From NCBI GenBank assembly GCA_014925825.1, contig JACGCK010000023.1, positions 310,001-374,000 on the forward strand: a stretch of 64,000 bases of DNA, in the 5' to 3' direction. This DNA is from Pholiota molesta (Eukaryota > Basidiomycota > Agaricomycetes > Agaricales > Strophariaceae). Below the pieces are notes generated by a model. That model was not told the DNA's origin, made no database searches, and worked only from the letters and a program-made list of their open reading frames with translations. This document shows positions 1 through 10,854 of this stretch, piece by piece. The stretch's first letter is position 1; each line of letters begins with the position of its first letter. A program made the position numbers and the translations under genes.

Positions 1-1199
1 ATGGGAACGTCGAGGATCGGTGGGAGTGGTGTGGCAGTAAACAATTAAAGGAGGAAAGGAAGCCCTGCGCCATGGGTAAAATACGGTCTATTCCTATACA
101 GCCTGCCCTCCGCCGTTCAAATCTCCGTCCCGGATTCCGAGCTCAGACGCATATGGGGCTTCATTCTAATCTGTCATTTGATTTTACAACACTCTTTCCT
201 GACAAGGATCTTTCAATCCAATTAGGGGGATAATCCGGGTTTCAACGCTTGCCAACCCGCCGTTACCACCTTATTCTGACCTTATTTTGACGTAACAAAT
301 TGGCATGGCGTTGGGCGCTTAATTGTTATATGTCCTCGGATTACAACCCAAGTATGCACAGATTGCGAGGTTTGAAGTGCAGGCCAAAAGGGTACTTTCT
401 TCAGCTCATGCACGATACAGGGAGGGGAAACAGAGCCCGATTTTCTAGTACCCGATAATTTGCCACCCGTGCCGAGGGATCTACTTCTCTCGAATGCGAA
501 CGCGCGAAGGTCTCATATGAAATATCTTTTCTTGTTCCTGGGTCTATGTACACGCATAAAAACCGGTGGGAATAACAGCCTACTTATCATGGGGCACAAG
601 ACGCGTCGCAGAGCCTTCATCCTTCCAATCGGTGATGACAATGTTGATTTCGACCGGGTGCACCAAAAGAGTGAATTTCAAAGTACCCGGAAACATGCTG
701 AAAGGAATACACGGGTCTAAAGCCACAGGCGTCCAATAGTATTACAGACGTACCGAAGTATTTTCATGGAACGGTGGAGAACACGCCGCTTCGAAGGATC
801 CGATGCGCTGGATTTTCAGGCTGCAAGATCAGATCCTGTAGATACCTTAATGCATCCGTAGTAAATATGCATATCCTTGTTGAATCCGAGTCGTAGGTGA
901 TGTGTAGTGTAGGCGGCAGGGGATGTGCATTGTGGACAACTTGAACGGAGGATAGGAATCGGAATAGGTCACCCACCCCGGAGTCGCGGACCGGCATCGG
1001 AGTCTGAAAGACCCATTGATGAGAGGTCACGTCTATTTCCTAATCGGGAACCATCGGTGACCAAGTCGGCTCTGCTTCGCAGTGCACAGTCACCTCATTC
1101 AATCGCACACACTCTCCTCTAGCCTACACAACCTTTCCCTCTCCATATTCACCCCACCCCATCCCACTACCCACAGAGCTCTTTATACACCCTCCACCC
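1..1199. other. Upstream intergenic region without a recognisable gene
   Basis: I see no conserved protein in any frame; the open frames are short and unlike any family I know. The last 100 bases are C- and T-rich and lead into the SNF7 start codon, which fits a fungal core promoter and 5' leader. Confidence 0.5.
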
Positions 1200-2408
1200 A
1201 TGATGGCTAGCTTCATGAGCTACTTTGGCGCGAGGAAGGACCCGAAGCAGACAACGCGCAGCACCATTGTCGAGCTGCGACAGCATCTGCAAATGATCGA
1301 GAAGAAGGAGGAACATTTGCAGAAGAAGATAGACGAGGAGATGAAGAAGGCCAGGGCGAACGCCGTGTCGAATAAGTCTGGTAAGTCTCATTCTTGTTCG
1401 CAGCCACTGGTCCATACACCACCTCTACTCCGGTTCCGATTTGAGCTGATTCGAGGTGGTGTAATACTGGGCCGCTAGTGTATACTCTGATACTGACTTA
1501 TCATCCCTCATGAATCTTTATTTTATGTTGCTCTTTCATTTTGGCTATTCATTTGAACGATAATGAAAACGAACTTGCTCTCGGATCTCATGGAATCACT
1601 CACATCCAGTGGCTACTGCGGCGCTGAAACGGAAGAAGATGAATGAGCAAGAGTTGGATCGACTAGCAGGCTCTCGACTGCAACTGGAGATGAACATAAA
1701 TACCCTCGAATCCGCCAACCTCAACGCAGAAACGATGGCTGTAATCAAGAAAGCATCTGATGCACTCAAGGTCATCCATGGCGGTCTGTACGTTATCTTT
1801 CCTCTCCTTCTCATCCGTAAATGCATCTTGGGGTTATATTCTGCTTTCTGTTTCACGCTCGATGCCCTGATTGAATGCACGTACTCTGGCTTTCATACTG
1901 ATGACATCACTATTTTAGGACTATGGATAAGGTGGACGCGACTATGGCCGCTATGAACGAGCAGAGAGATCTGGCCAACGAAATCGCAGAGGTTGTTGCA
2001 AACCCCATGTACTCAGGTGTGGACGTCGACGATGTACGCACTCCTTGCTTTATCTAGTTTGCTAGCTCTTGCTGACCATTCCTTACCTCATTCCTGCTTT
2101 GCTCTGCTCGATTGTTTCTCGGCCGCCATCAATCTATCCTCTTGCTCTCCGCCATCTTCTGGTCTCCACTATCGCCCTATCCGTCAATTCGTCTGTCATC
2201 TGATGACATACAGTCCGAGCTAGCCAACGAGCTAGAAGAGTTGCAGCAAGAGGAGCTGAACAATCGACTAAGCGAGGCAGATCATGTCCCAGTACACCTA
2301 CCACCAGGCTCGGTCCGCGCACCCGTCGCACAGACACGGACACCGGTCGCTGTCGAAGACGACGAGGAGGCGCAGCTCGAGGAGTTGAAGGCCGCTCTGG
2401 CTATGTAA
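1200..2408 (+). CDS. SNF7: ESCRT-III subunit SNF7 (VPS32/CHMP4)
   Basis: Encodes the main filament-forming subunit of ESCRT-III, which coats endosomal membrane and drives multivesicular-body budding. I read four exons (1200-1380, 1610-1787, 1919-2033, 2214-2408), giving about 222 residues, the usual length for the family. The N-terminus has a basic first helix (RSTIVELRQHLQMIEKKEEH) and an amphipathic alpha2 region with KRKKMNEQELDRL. The middle carries the SNF7-type run NLNAETMAVIKKASDALK. The C-terminus is acidic and ends EEAQLEELKAALAM, resembling a MIM1 motif for Vps4 binding. All introns have GT-AG ends and keep frame. A second ATG lies directly after the first (MMASF or MASF), so the start may be three bases later. 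It converges on NEM1 across a long gap. Confidence 0.93.
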
Positions 2409-4691
2409 GCGGTACCACTGCTTGCGTCTTTTTCTTCGGTCTTTCCTCTCTTCCTTTTGTCCCAGCATAATCTTGTCTGTCTTCGGTTCATGTTGTATGT
2501 TTGCCTGGCCTATGACTACCCTCACTAAGGCCTCTACGTATACTTCTACCTACTATGTTACGTGTACCATCATTTCACTCTCTCTCACTTCGTCTCATCT
2601 CCCTCGTCTTGTCATCTTACTCCCCCCCACCTTGCTCAGACGATTATACTGGGTAGTCGACACTATTTATGAAGCCATTTTTCGAAAGAGCAATAGAGTT
2701 GGCGTTCAAATGGACTTGTCATTGATATCCTGGAATGTCAATGTCGTGATCCTACAAAGTCGCTATGCTTCAAGTCAGTTGCCACTGCAATATGGTGTCG
2801 GTTCAATGTAATTTAAGTATATGCAGTGCTTGCAACCTTTTCCGCGTACATATGCTAGACCGGAGATTACATCCAAGTGTACTTAAACTTAAATTCCACA
2901 TGTGATAACTCGTGAAGATGATGGAATACTTAGAGGTTGGCCAATCCAATACCACGCAAATCTAAGAATACTTTAACTGTATGTCCATCTACTGCACAAC
3001 TGGATGCCTGCGTGCGCATCGCAAAGTCCGATTACTCCCCGGCCATGCGTGTCCAATGCATGTAGATCCATCTGAATTCCTTCAGAGTACGAAACTCTAT
3101 TCCGTACATTTCGTACATTCCGTGCGCATTCATTACTCTCTCCCACACACCGGTTCGCGGCAACGCGCATCGTCGCCTCGCCTCGCCTCACGCACGACTA
3201 ATTTCAGGCAGCGTGCGCAGTGTTGCTTAGTTAGGATGGCAGGCGATCTACACGGACAGCCTTTTGAGGGCGGCTCAGGACACTGCTGGGACACCAGTGC
3301 CGGCACACGGGACGGGACAGCGCGTATATGACCTGGGTATTTCGAGTGCAAGTCCAGTACTGATGTATATGTTGGTGCGACTTGCCATGATAAATTTGTG
3401 ATAAATGGGTAGTAGGGATCAAACATATACTCGAGTATTACCAGCGAGATGACATCCACCAGGCTGCAGATTATCGATAAGATGCATGAGAGAGCCGATG
3501 AATCAAAGGAGACGAGGAAGGTCCATGTATGTCACTGGTAGATCATTCAGATCATCTGGATTCTGGAGAGAGGGCCCGACGAACCGACGGGATTTTCATA
3601 CATGCAGCCTTGCAGGTTTCTTTAGGTTTCTTTTACAGGAAACTTGCAAGCCTTTAACCGCAACAAAAAAAAACACGCAGCAGGACCGAAGCGAGTCCCA
3701 AGCGTACTGCTCAACAGCTGAACTAGAAAAGCCAACAATTCAATTATAATAAATTATGCAATGCAACAAGTTCAGGCTGAAGGCAGCCGCCATCGCGCGC
3801 TCTGCTGGGATGTAATGAAATTTGTGGATGGGTGGGGACTGGGGGGTGAATGCATGTGTCAAATGTAGCTTGGAAAATAATTGCGTAAGTATGTATGTAG
3901 CGGTGGGTGTATCAAGATCGAATGCGTATATATAGCGTGGACCATGAAAAAGTGTTCTTGCCTTCGAAGGTGGGTTGGGGTAGTTGTCGTGTTAATGGGA
4001 ACTGGTACGACGCCGGAGCAGCTTTGAGGCGGGGTCCAACTGTAGTGGGGATTCGGGGTCGGGAATCTAATTGGGGTTGGGGACGGGTGCCTTGGGGTTG
4101 GGCTGAGGTTGGGGTTGGGGATTCGCATCCCCTGAAATCAGAGAAACTGGATCGTGCGCGCATAGGTAAACGGCTGCCAGTCGTCGTGTTGAGGGCGAAG
4201 TTTAGTCCAGGTCCAAAGGGATGCGCAGATAATGTGCAACGACGAATATTGTAATAGAGAGTTGTGCTGGCGAGTAGAGGAAGTCGTATGAAGAATGAAG
4301 GGGATGAGGAGAACGAATGAACGAACAAACGAGACCACAGGCACAAGGCTAAAAACGACGATCGGATGACGACACTGACTCTAAGTGTGGTATTAAGCAG
4401 AAAACAAGAACCAAGAAATCCCAGGGCAGAATTCAACAACAAAAAAGGTCGCCTCCAAAAGCGCTACTGCGAAGGGCGTCGGTACGCAGCGAGCACTGGC
4501 ATATATATGGCGTGGTGTATGCGCCTGCATCTGCGCATGATCGTAGAACATTAATTAATAGCCCCAGCGTTCTAGAAGTATATTTGCCCTCGCTCGCGCG
4601 GCTCTGGGGGTCGTCATGGGTCATCATTTCGTGCGGTCGAGAAAGCGATAGATAGCGATAGAGAACGAGTCCAGAGGCCGTCCCCATGGTG
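2409..4691. other. Long gene-poor gap between convergent SNF7 and NEM1
   Basis: This 2.3-kb stretch holds only short open frames on both strands with no recognisable domain. That is long for a gap between two convergent fungal genes. It contains a G-rich tract near 4046-4124 and short A-runs near 3665. It could be decayed mobile DNA, but I see no terminal repeats or coding remnants to support that. Confidence 0.5.
4046..4124 (+). repeat. G-rich GGGGTTG-type tract
   Basis: Irregular repeats of GGGGTTGGGG, GGGGTTGGG and GGTTGGGGTTGGGG occur within about 80 bases on the plus strand. At least four G-runs of three or more lie close together, so a G-quadruplex is possible. It resembles degenerate telomere-like DNA, but it is internal and irregular, so I treat it as low-complexity sequence. 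Confidence 0.6.
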
Positions 4692-6123
4692 CTATGATAA
4701 CGCCGACGATGTCGTCATAAAATGCACGCCCGCTGAGCGCAGGCCCAGAACCCGGCGCACATCTGAGGTGAAACGTAGCGAGTCGAGGACAGGCAGCAGA
4801 TCGAGCAGCGCTTCGTCCGAGGGGTCGTGGGTCCAGCCCTCGATCGGTATCCCATTCGCTGGCAACGTCGGATTGTTCATCAGCGTCTGTGCCATGGACT
4901 CGGATATCCCGCCTCGCGGTGGCCACGTACCTTCATTGACACTGTAGCTCACGGGGGAGTTGTCGACGAGGCACACGCGCGAGAGGTCCGCCTCAACGAC
5001 GGAGAGGTCTTTGGTGTAGGAGCCGTTTGGGAGCTGTGTACATGACTGGACAACGTGTTATTCAGACGTAGAAACTAAAATGAGTGCAGAGAACGCACAT
5101 CCCGGAAAAAACCGGTGCTCGAGGATGCCGCGACCAGCGTCCAGCCAATCGATCACAGGGTCTGCGTACTCTTGCATAGACGCGGTGAAGATAACGAGGG
5201 TATACCATCCTGATACCTGCATGGACACATAATGAGCCAAACCAAAGTGAAATTGAAATTGAAAATGGCATACAGTGCGAAGAAAGAAGTCGACAAACGG
5301 GCGCTTGTAGACGTGGTACAAGGTGCTGCGGCCACCTAGGACGACCTCGACCATGTGTCCTGCGCCCTTGTTGCGGCTTCCAAAGGAGACGAGACTGAGC
5401 AGACCGGAGCCGTTGTACTGGGGCGGGAAAGGGCGAGAGGTGGAGTGTATGAGGGTCTCGTCGAGATCGAGTACGAGGGTCTTTTGGCGGTGAAAGGGCG
5501 TCTTCTTGGCGGGTGCGCCGGGTGTGCCCGCGCGCGAGGACGAGGACGGCGTGGGGGAGGCCTGCACGACGGAGACGGTGGGTTCCCGGGACTGTGTCTG
5601 TAGGAGGGATATTGAGAGTGAGGTCGGACGGGTGGGGGTGAGCGTGCGGGCGAGGGTGAGGGCGAGGGCGGCAGCGGGGCTAGGGGCGTCGTCGACGACG
5701 AGATCGGGCGGAGCGGCCCTGCGCTTGCCCTTGGGGTCGAGGCCGAGGACGGAGGGCCAGGCGACGAGGGACGACCAGGCGGCCTTGAGGCGGTCCCAGA
5801 CCATGAGGAAGACGCGGATGAAGAAGATCTGGTCGATGACGGCCTCGAGGGGCGCCTTGGAGCGCGGGGCGGCATCTGGGGCGGCGGGCGGCGGGGGCGG
5901 CTGCTGGGGCGGGGCGTGGGCGGGGATGTGGGTGGGGCGCCTGGGAGTGGATGGAGGGCGAGGAGTGGGTGCGGCGGGGGTGCTGGGGGAAGAGGAGGTC
6001 GTGGGTGGACCAGGTGCTCACGCGGGGGAGCGCGGGGTGGCGGTCGCGCGTGGGTGTGTTTGGGGGCGCGCGCGGTGCTGCGAGGACGTCGAACTGGCGG
6101 GCGACATAGCCAAGGGTGTTCAT
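4692..6123 (-). CDS. NEM1: Nuclear envelope phosphatase NEM1 (FCP1/SCP-type HAD family)
   Basis: Encodes the catalytic subunit of the Nem1-Spo7 phosphatase, which dephosphorylates the Pah1 lipin at the nuclear/ER membrane and so controls phospholipid versus storage-lipid synthesis. The HAD signature [12 protein letters not shown] has the nucleophile Asp in DLDET. Later blocks are [39 protein letters not shown] and [16 protein letters not shown], in the usual order. Upstream is a hydrophobic membrane segment ([17 protein letters not shown]). The N-terminus ([14 protein letters not shown]) matches the family, but a GC-rich Pro/Ala stretch separates it from the membrane segment in another frame. 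A 118-base intron starting GTGAGC joins them; a frame error there is the alternative. Later introns remove GTATGC..., GTGCGT... and GTACGT... segments cleanly. Confidence 0.88.
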
Positions 6124-6227
6124 GCTTGGGAGGCGAGAGCACGGGCTCTGCACTTATATCCAGCCGTCACCCCAACAAACGTGCCATCAGTCACAGGGCT
6201 GGTCATTCATTAACTTAGATCCGTCTA

Positions 6228-8647
6228 CTACAGTATGTACCGGAACCCGCCCTTCTCCCCCCGCGCCGCCTCCTCCTCCTCCAGTCGCTTGTTCAGCCCC
6301 ATCAGGTGTCGCTTGAACACCCAGCACATGACAATCGCCGTCCCCGACGTCGCAATGCAGATCGCGTACGAGTTCCTGTACGTCGGACCCCATGCACTCG
6401 GCCACACGTATCTGCCCCAAGTCAGTCAGCAATCCCCAAAACTACCACAATGCGTCACTCACGAGCCCGACACATTCCCCAGCTGCGAGAACGCGTTGAT
6501 CAGCGCCAGCGCAACCGCCCGTTTCGACGGCGGACGCGGGAACGAGTTGCTCAGCCATGTGTACATCACCACAAACCCGCCGTACGACTGCGCCATCAGG
6601 AATCTGTGCCCCGCGTTCCTGTCAGCTCTGCTCAAACTCTGCGTACTATGTCACCTACAGTGAAATGTACCGCGCCGCCGTGTTCATCGTGCTGATTGCA
6701 ATCACGAATCCTAGGATACCGGTCCCCAGCGACGCCACGATGTGATAGAACCGCTCGTTCGTCTTGTCCGAGTGCCTTCACAAAAGCAAAAGCACATCAG
6801 TCTTTCAGTTTGTCCCGCCGCACATCAATACGACCCACCTCGACAGCACGAACGTCACAATTGCCGCGAACACAAATGGAGGCGCGCACAGCAACAGCGT
6901 CACTGTAGAATTAAATCCAAGTGTCGCGCTCAGCGTCGGGAAATACGCGTTGAACGACAGCGCCACCACCTGCGACGTCAGCGCCAGCGCGAACCACCAT
7001 ACCCATCCGTCCGACACTGCCATCCACAGTCCCTTGCCCGCTCCGTGTTCTGTCTGCCCCTCGTCGCCCACACCCACGTCTTCCTCCATTCGCCGTATCG
7101 CGAGCGCACGCTCCTGCGGCGAGAGCCACTTGGTCGTGGTCGGGAAGTCGGGCAGGATAAAGATCATGGCCACCGCGACGGCAATCGTCAGCGCGCCTTC
7201 AATGAAGAACAGCCATCTGTACGTTGCATCGTCAGTAAGTTGGTTAATATTATTGCGCTGTCGTCATCTTTGCAGGTCGTGTGCCCCATCCACCCTCTGC
7301 ATCTTATCTAGACGCACGTGTGTAACACTCGTCCATCGCACCGTGATAAGGAGTGAACTTTATAGAACAGATGCGAAAGAACCCCAGAACGCGGGGCAGC
7401 CGACGAACGATGATGGGGCGAACGTTGAACACTCGCAATAAAGAGAAATAAATACTCACCTCCATGCCGAGTGTCCGAGCTTGCCTTGCATACCGCTAAG
7501 GATGCCCGACGCTATCAGCGCGCCGAACGCATTGCTGATGATATTTCCGCAATACAAAATTGCGGTGCGCAGACCCAGCTCATTGCGCTTGTACCATTTC
7601 GAGAGGAGGAACTACGTAAAGACAACAGAAAGTCAGCGTCAGATTCAGAATCAGTCAGCGACCGTGCGTGCATCCCAATGGCACGTCGCTTTTCGCGCGG
7701 GCTGCCGCTTCCTCGGTACGGAGGGCCTAGTTCTATCGCTTCCCATACAAACGACAGGAAAGGGAAATCAGAAACGACTGCTCACCAATGCGCCAGGGAA
7801 GAATGCGGCTTCCACGAACCCGAGGAAGAACCGCGTTAGGAGCGCGCCCACGAAGCTTTACGTGCGTGCGTACGGGTTCACACGGAGTAGCGAGGACGTG
7901 CACGTTCGAGTAAGTAGCAGCAATGGAGGGTGATAAGAGTGATAAGAATCAGCAGCTGACGAGAAAGGGTATGCAGATAACGCCTACGTACTTTGTCGTT
8001 ACTCCTGTAACGTGAAAAATAGGATCAGCTTTGGTGCGCCTATCTTTGTTATAAATACGAGGCAAAACGCACCTGTTAGGCAGGATATCGTGCCCCAGAT
8101 GATCATGCAGCAAGGGAGGTAGAAGGATGGTTTGCCGATCCAGTTCAAAAACATATTTCTACGCATATCAGGTAAGCGCATGTAATGGAACGCGTTCGCG
8201 AGGGATGGACGTACGAAGGGACCTGCATGATGATGTATCCAACATACAAAATCGACAGCAGCGTCGCGAATTGTGTACCATGAAGGTGGAGATCTTTCTC
8301 GAATCCGCGCAGGCGCGCGGCTCTGTTTTTTTTTTTTTTTTTGTCAAAACGCGTTTGAGCTTCAACAAAGAGATGCATACCCGGCATTGTTTCTGTCAAT
8401 CTACGAGAAGGGGAAAAATTTTAGGAGACCATAACTGGTGACACCTTGTAATACAACGCACATAATTGAGAATGTAGACGACGACCAGGATACTCATCCG
8501 CAAGTCGATCTTGAGTAGCAGCTTCTTCTCCAGCGCCTTGCGCGCCTCCGGTCCACCGAACTCTGCATCGGGGTCGTCTGCGCTGACGGTCGACCCCCCG
8601 CGCACTTCACCCTTCTCGTAGTCAATGTGCTTCTCGTGGAGAGACAT
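6228..8647 (-). CDS. MFS transporter, anion:cation symporter (allantoate/nicotinate permease-like)
   Basis: Predicted 12-helix plasma-membrane transporter of the major facilitator superfamily, ACS/Dal5-Tna1-like branch; the substrate cannot be told from sequence. I traced about ten introns without any frame break. Landmarks are RMSILVVVYILNY (TM1), NYIDRNNAGAARL, the TM2 repeat LSILYVGYIIMQVPSN, FFLGFVEAAFFPGAL, WLSPQERALAIRRME in the cytoplasmic loop, NAYFPTLSATLGF, SKRAVALALINAFSQLGN and YVWPSAWGPTYRNSY in the last helices. The C-tail is charged (LEEEEAARGEKGG) and ends FRYIL. An in-frame Met also exists 57 bases upstream; I chose the one beginning MSLHEKH. It is paralogous to the gene at 13023-15122, with many introns at the same places. 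Confidence 0.88.
8326..8342 (+). repeat. Seventeen-base T run inside an MFS intron
   Basis: On the coding (minus) strand this is a run of 17 A directly before the 3' splice site, read as ...TTTTGAC-A(17)-CAG. The next exon (AARLRGFEKDLHL) continues the protein in frame. An A-tract in place of the usual pyrimidines is unusual, and the length is likely polymorphic. Confidence 0.8.
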
Positions 8648-9458
8648 ATTTGCTTGCTTCTTGTCGCTGATACTAGCCCGGCGGTCGTTTGAGCACGCGT
8701 ACACCAGGAGAGGAGGAGAAGAGAAGAGAGAAGGAAAACTTCAGAAGCCTCGGGCCAAAAAACGCTCGGTGTCGACTCGTTATAAACGGTGCAATGGAGC
8801 GTACGAATAAGCTTGATTTTCTTCCACGCCTACTTAGGAGGTACATACGCAGGCGGCTACATGATGGCATTTCCAACGTCTCCAGGAACCAGCCTGGAGC
8901 CATGAACACATTCGTCGGCAGAATAGATCCTCAGATCCGTCCAGCTCCTCTCAGAACCTCTGAGGTGTCGATGCAAAGGTCCGCATGAACTTGCCACCGC
9001 CGCCAAATGGCGATGGATCCTTGGCAGAACCTTGGCGGAAGCGGAGACGGGGTCATGCTGGGGTCATGTGGGGGTGGACCATGGGGTACACGACGCGCGC
9101 TACCGAGAATTTGAAAATAGCGTCGCGGAATTTCATCACCGCGTCAAACGGACCTGTCTATAAATAGCATCTACCGGCCCACCTGTACCCGGCTCCGGTC
9201 TCGAACGGGAAGACAACGGGAAACCACGTGATGAGTCGCACACAACGCGACGCGCGCGTTGTTGATCAGATCAAAAAATGCGGCTGCGGGTTTCAGCGCC
9301 ACGCCCATACCGACTGCCATCTCCTTTCTTGGTTATCTCGCCCATCCACAGCGGTGGTGGCCTGCGCGGTGCTGGTCCCATTGCCCATTTCCTTCACGGC
9401 ACAGCGCATACCGTAACACACTCCCCCTCAACGCACGTTTCACGACACCCTTACACGA
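8648..9458. promoter_or_regulatory. Divergent intergenic region between MFS1 and RING1
   Basis: This 811-base region separates two genes that start outward. It contains CACGTG at 9225-9230 followed at once by ATGAGTCGCA, which could be bHLH and bZIP-type sites. A TATAAATA-like box lies near 9160. No coding gene is seen. The regulatory roles are inferred from motif resemblance only. Confidence 0.4.
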
Positions 9459-10578
9459 ATGGATCCTCGAGGCGCGGGCACCGCAGCGGCGGCGTATATC
9501 CTCGTTCAGGACGCTCTCTCGGAGATGCGCTCTTCTCGAGACAAGATCAGAGATGCGCTGGCGGCGCTGCCCGTGCTGAGCAAGGAGGCGATGGCGGGTG
9601 TGGATCTCGAGGAGCCGTGCCCGATATGTCTCGTTCCTCTTTCCACGGTGTTCGCAGAGGAAGCGCGACGGCGGCGGCGAAGGAGAAGAGCGACGTGGAT
9701 GAGGAGGGGAAAGAGGAGGATAACGAGGAGGTGCTTGTTGGCGTCACCAAGCTCGAAGGGTGCGGGCATGTGTTTTGTCGACGGGAGTGCGTCTTCGCCA
9801 TGCTTTTCTGGCTTGTTTCTCTAATTTAATAACTTTGCTAGTCTGACTGAGTGGATACGAAGTCAAGTAAGCCTCAACGATATCTTATATGTCTTGCTCA
9901 GATTAAATCTTTGTGTAGCATGGCAGCTGTCCCACTTGCCGCCATACCTTCCTCAACATCCGCCCCCTCTCAGCAGTGTCCGACGACGAGTCTTCGGACG
10001 GAGGGGAATACGTTCCAAATCCAGAGGACTTCGAAGACGAAGATGAGGAGCATTCATTGACGTCGACGGTTTCACCGACGCCGATGCTGATGACTTCCCC
10101 ACCGAGGGCATGGATGTGGACTTCGGCGACATATGGGGCGAGCACGGCGACGACCTGGCCCTCGGCGTGGAGCTCGAGTGCGACGTAGAGGGAGACAGCA
10201 TTATGGGCGACTCTGAAATGGGCGATGTGGATGAGGACGAATACGACGAGGAAGAAAACGACGCCAGCTTCGAATGGGGTCTCACCGACGGCGAGTCCGA
10301 ATCAATGACGTCGTCCGAGGCGGGCGATTCAACGCTGGGGAGCGAGGCGGCGGGCGTAGCCGCCGCGAACGGTACGTGGCGTCGCCGTGGTTCTGCATAT
10401 CGATCAGTCCAATTGATGGTCATTGCTCTGTTGCTCTTCAGTGCCGCATCGGGAGGTTAGCGTCTCGGTCCATGAGGCCGAGGACGCAAATGCCAAGGAG
10501 GGCGAGGGCATCAACGTCGATGTTAATGCATCCACTCTGGATGTTCGGCAACAGGATAAGGAGATTTCGAGTTCATGA
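9459..10578 (+). CDS. RING-finger protein, probable E3 ubiquitin ligase, frame-disrupted
   Basis: The RING residues are spread over several exons: CPIC near 9620, GCGHVFCRR near 9765, then after two introns LTEWIRSQ and SCPTC near 9925. The C-terminal half is very acidic and low in complexity (DVDEDEYDEEEND), and a last exon begins VPHREVSV and ends at TGA 10576-10578. The protein is not continuous as written. The frame containing CPIC must shift by one base between about 9645 and 9690 to reach GHVFC, and again near 10051-10056 to link the acidic segments. Both fit loss of one base. It is paralogous to the RING gene at 21802, which reads through normally. Splicing cannot easily explain the first break: the only GT-AG option there is about 35 bases and GC-rich. 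Confidence 0.7.
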
Positions 10579-10854
10579 TGGACTATACCTTCGAACACAC
10601 TTACTCGAGCCTTGTCTACGATTTCATGCTTTTTCTCGAATGCTTGATTAGAGTTCAATGTTCGACATTCAATGCTTATAACTTAATTCCGCAGGCTTGA
10701 CGCATAGCCAACTGCGGACATCCATTTATTTTTTCTTTACAGAGCATCCCATCATTCGCTCACCTGTTTACTCCACTCGCATTCACCTTGTAAAACATTT
10801 GTATGAATACATGATTTCTATATCCCTATATATGGGCCTCATTAATAGACAAGG

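Noticed and set aside
3859..4442. Overlapping frames on both strands around the G-rich tract
   Set aside because: They follow the low-complexity composition and show no known domain or plausible splice pattern.
5336..6213. Long Pro/Ala/Arg-rich frames on both strands across NEM1
   Set aside because: The GC-rich composition removes stops in all frames. Only one frame carries the HAD phosphatase motifs and family N-terminus.
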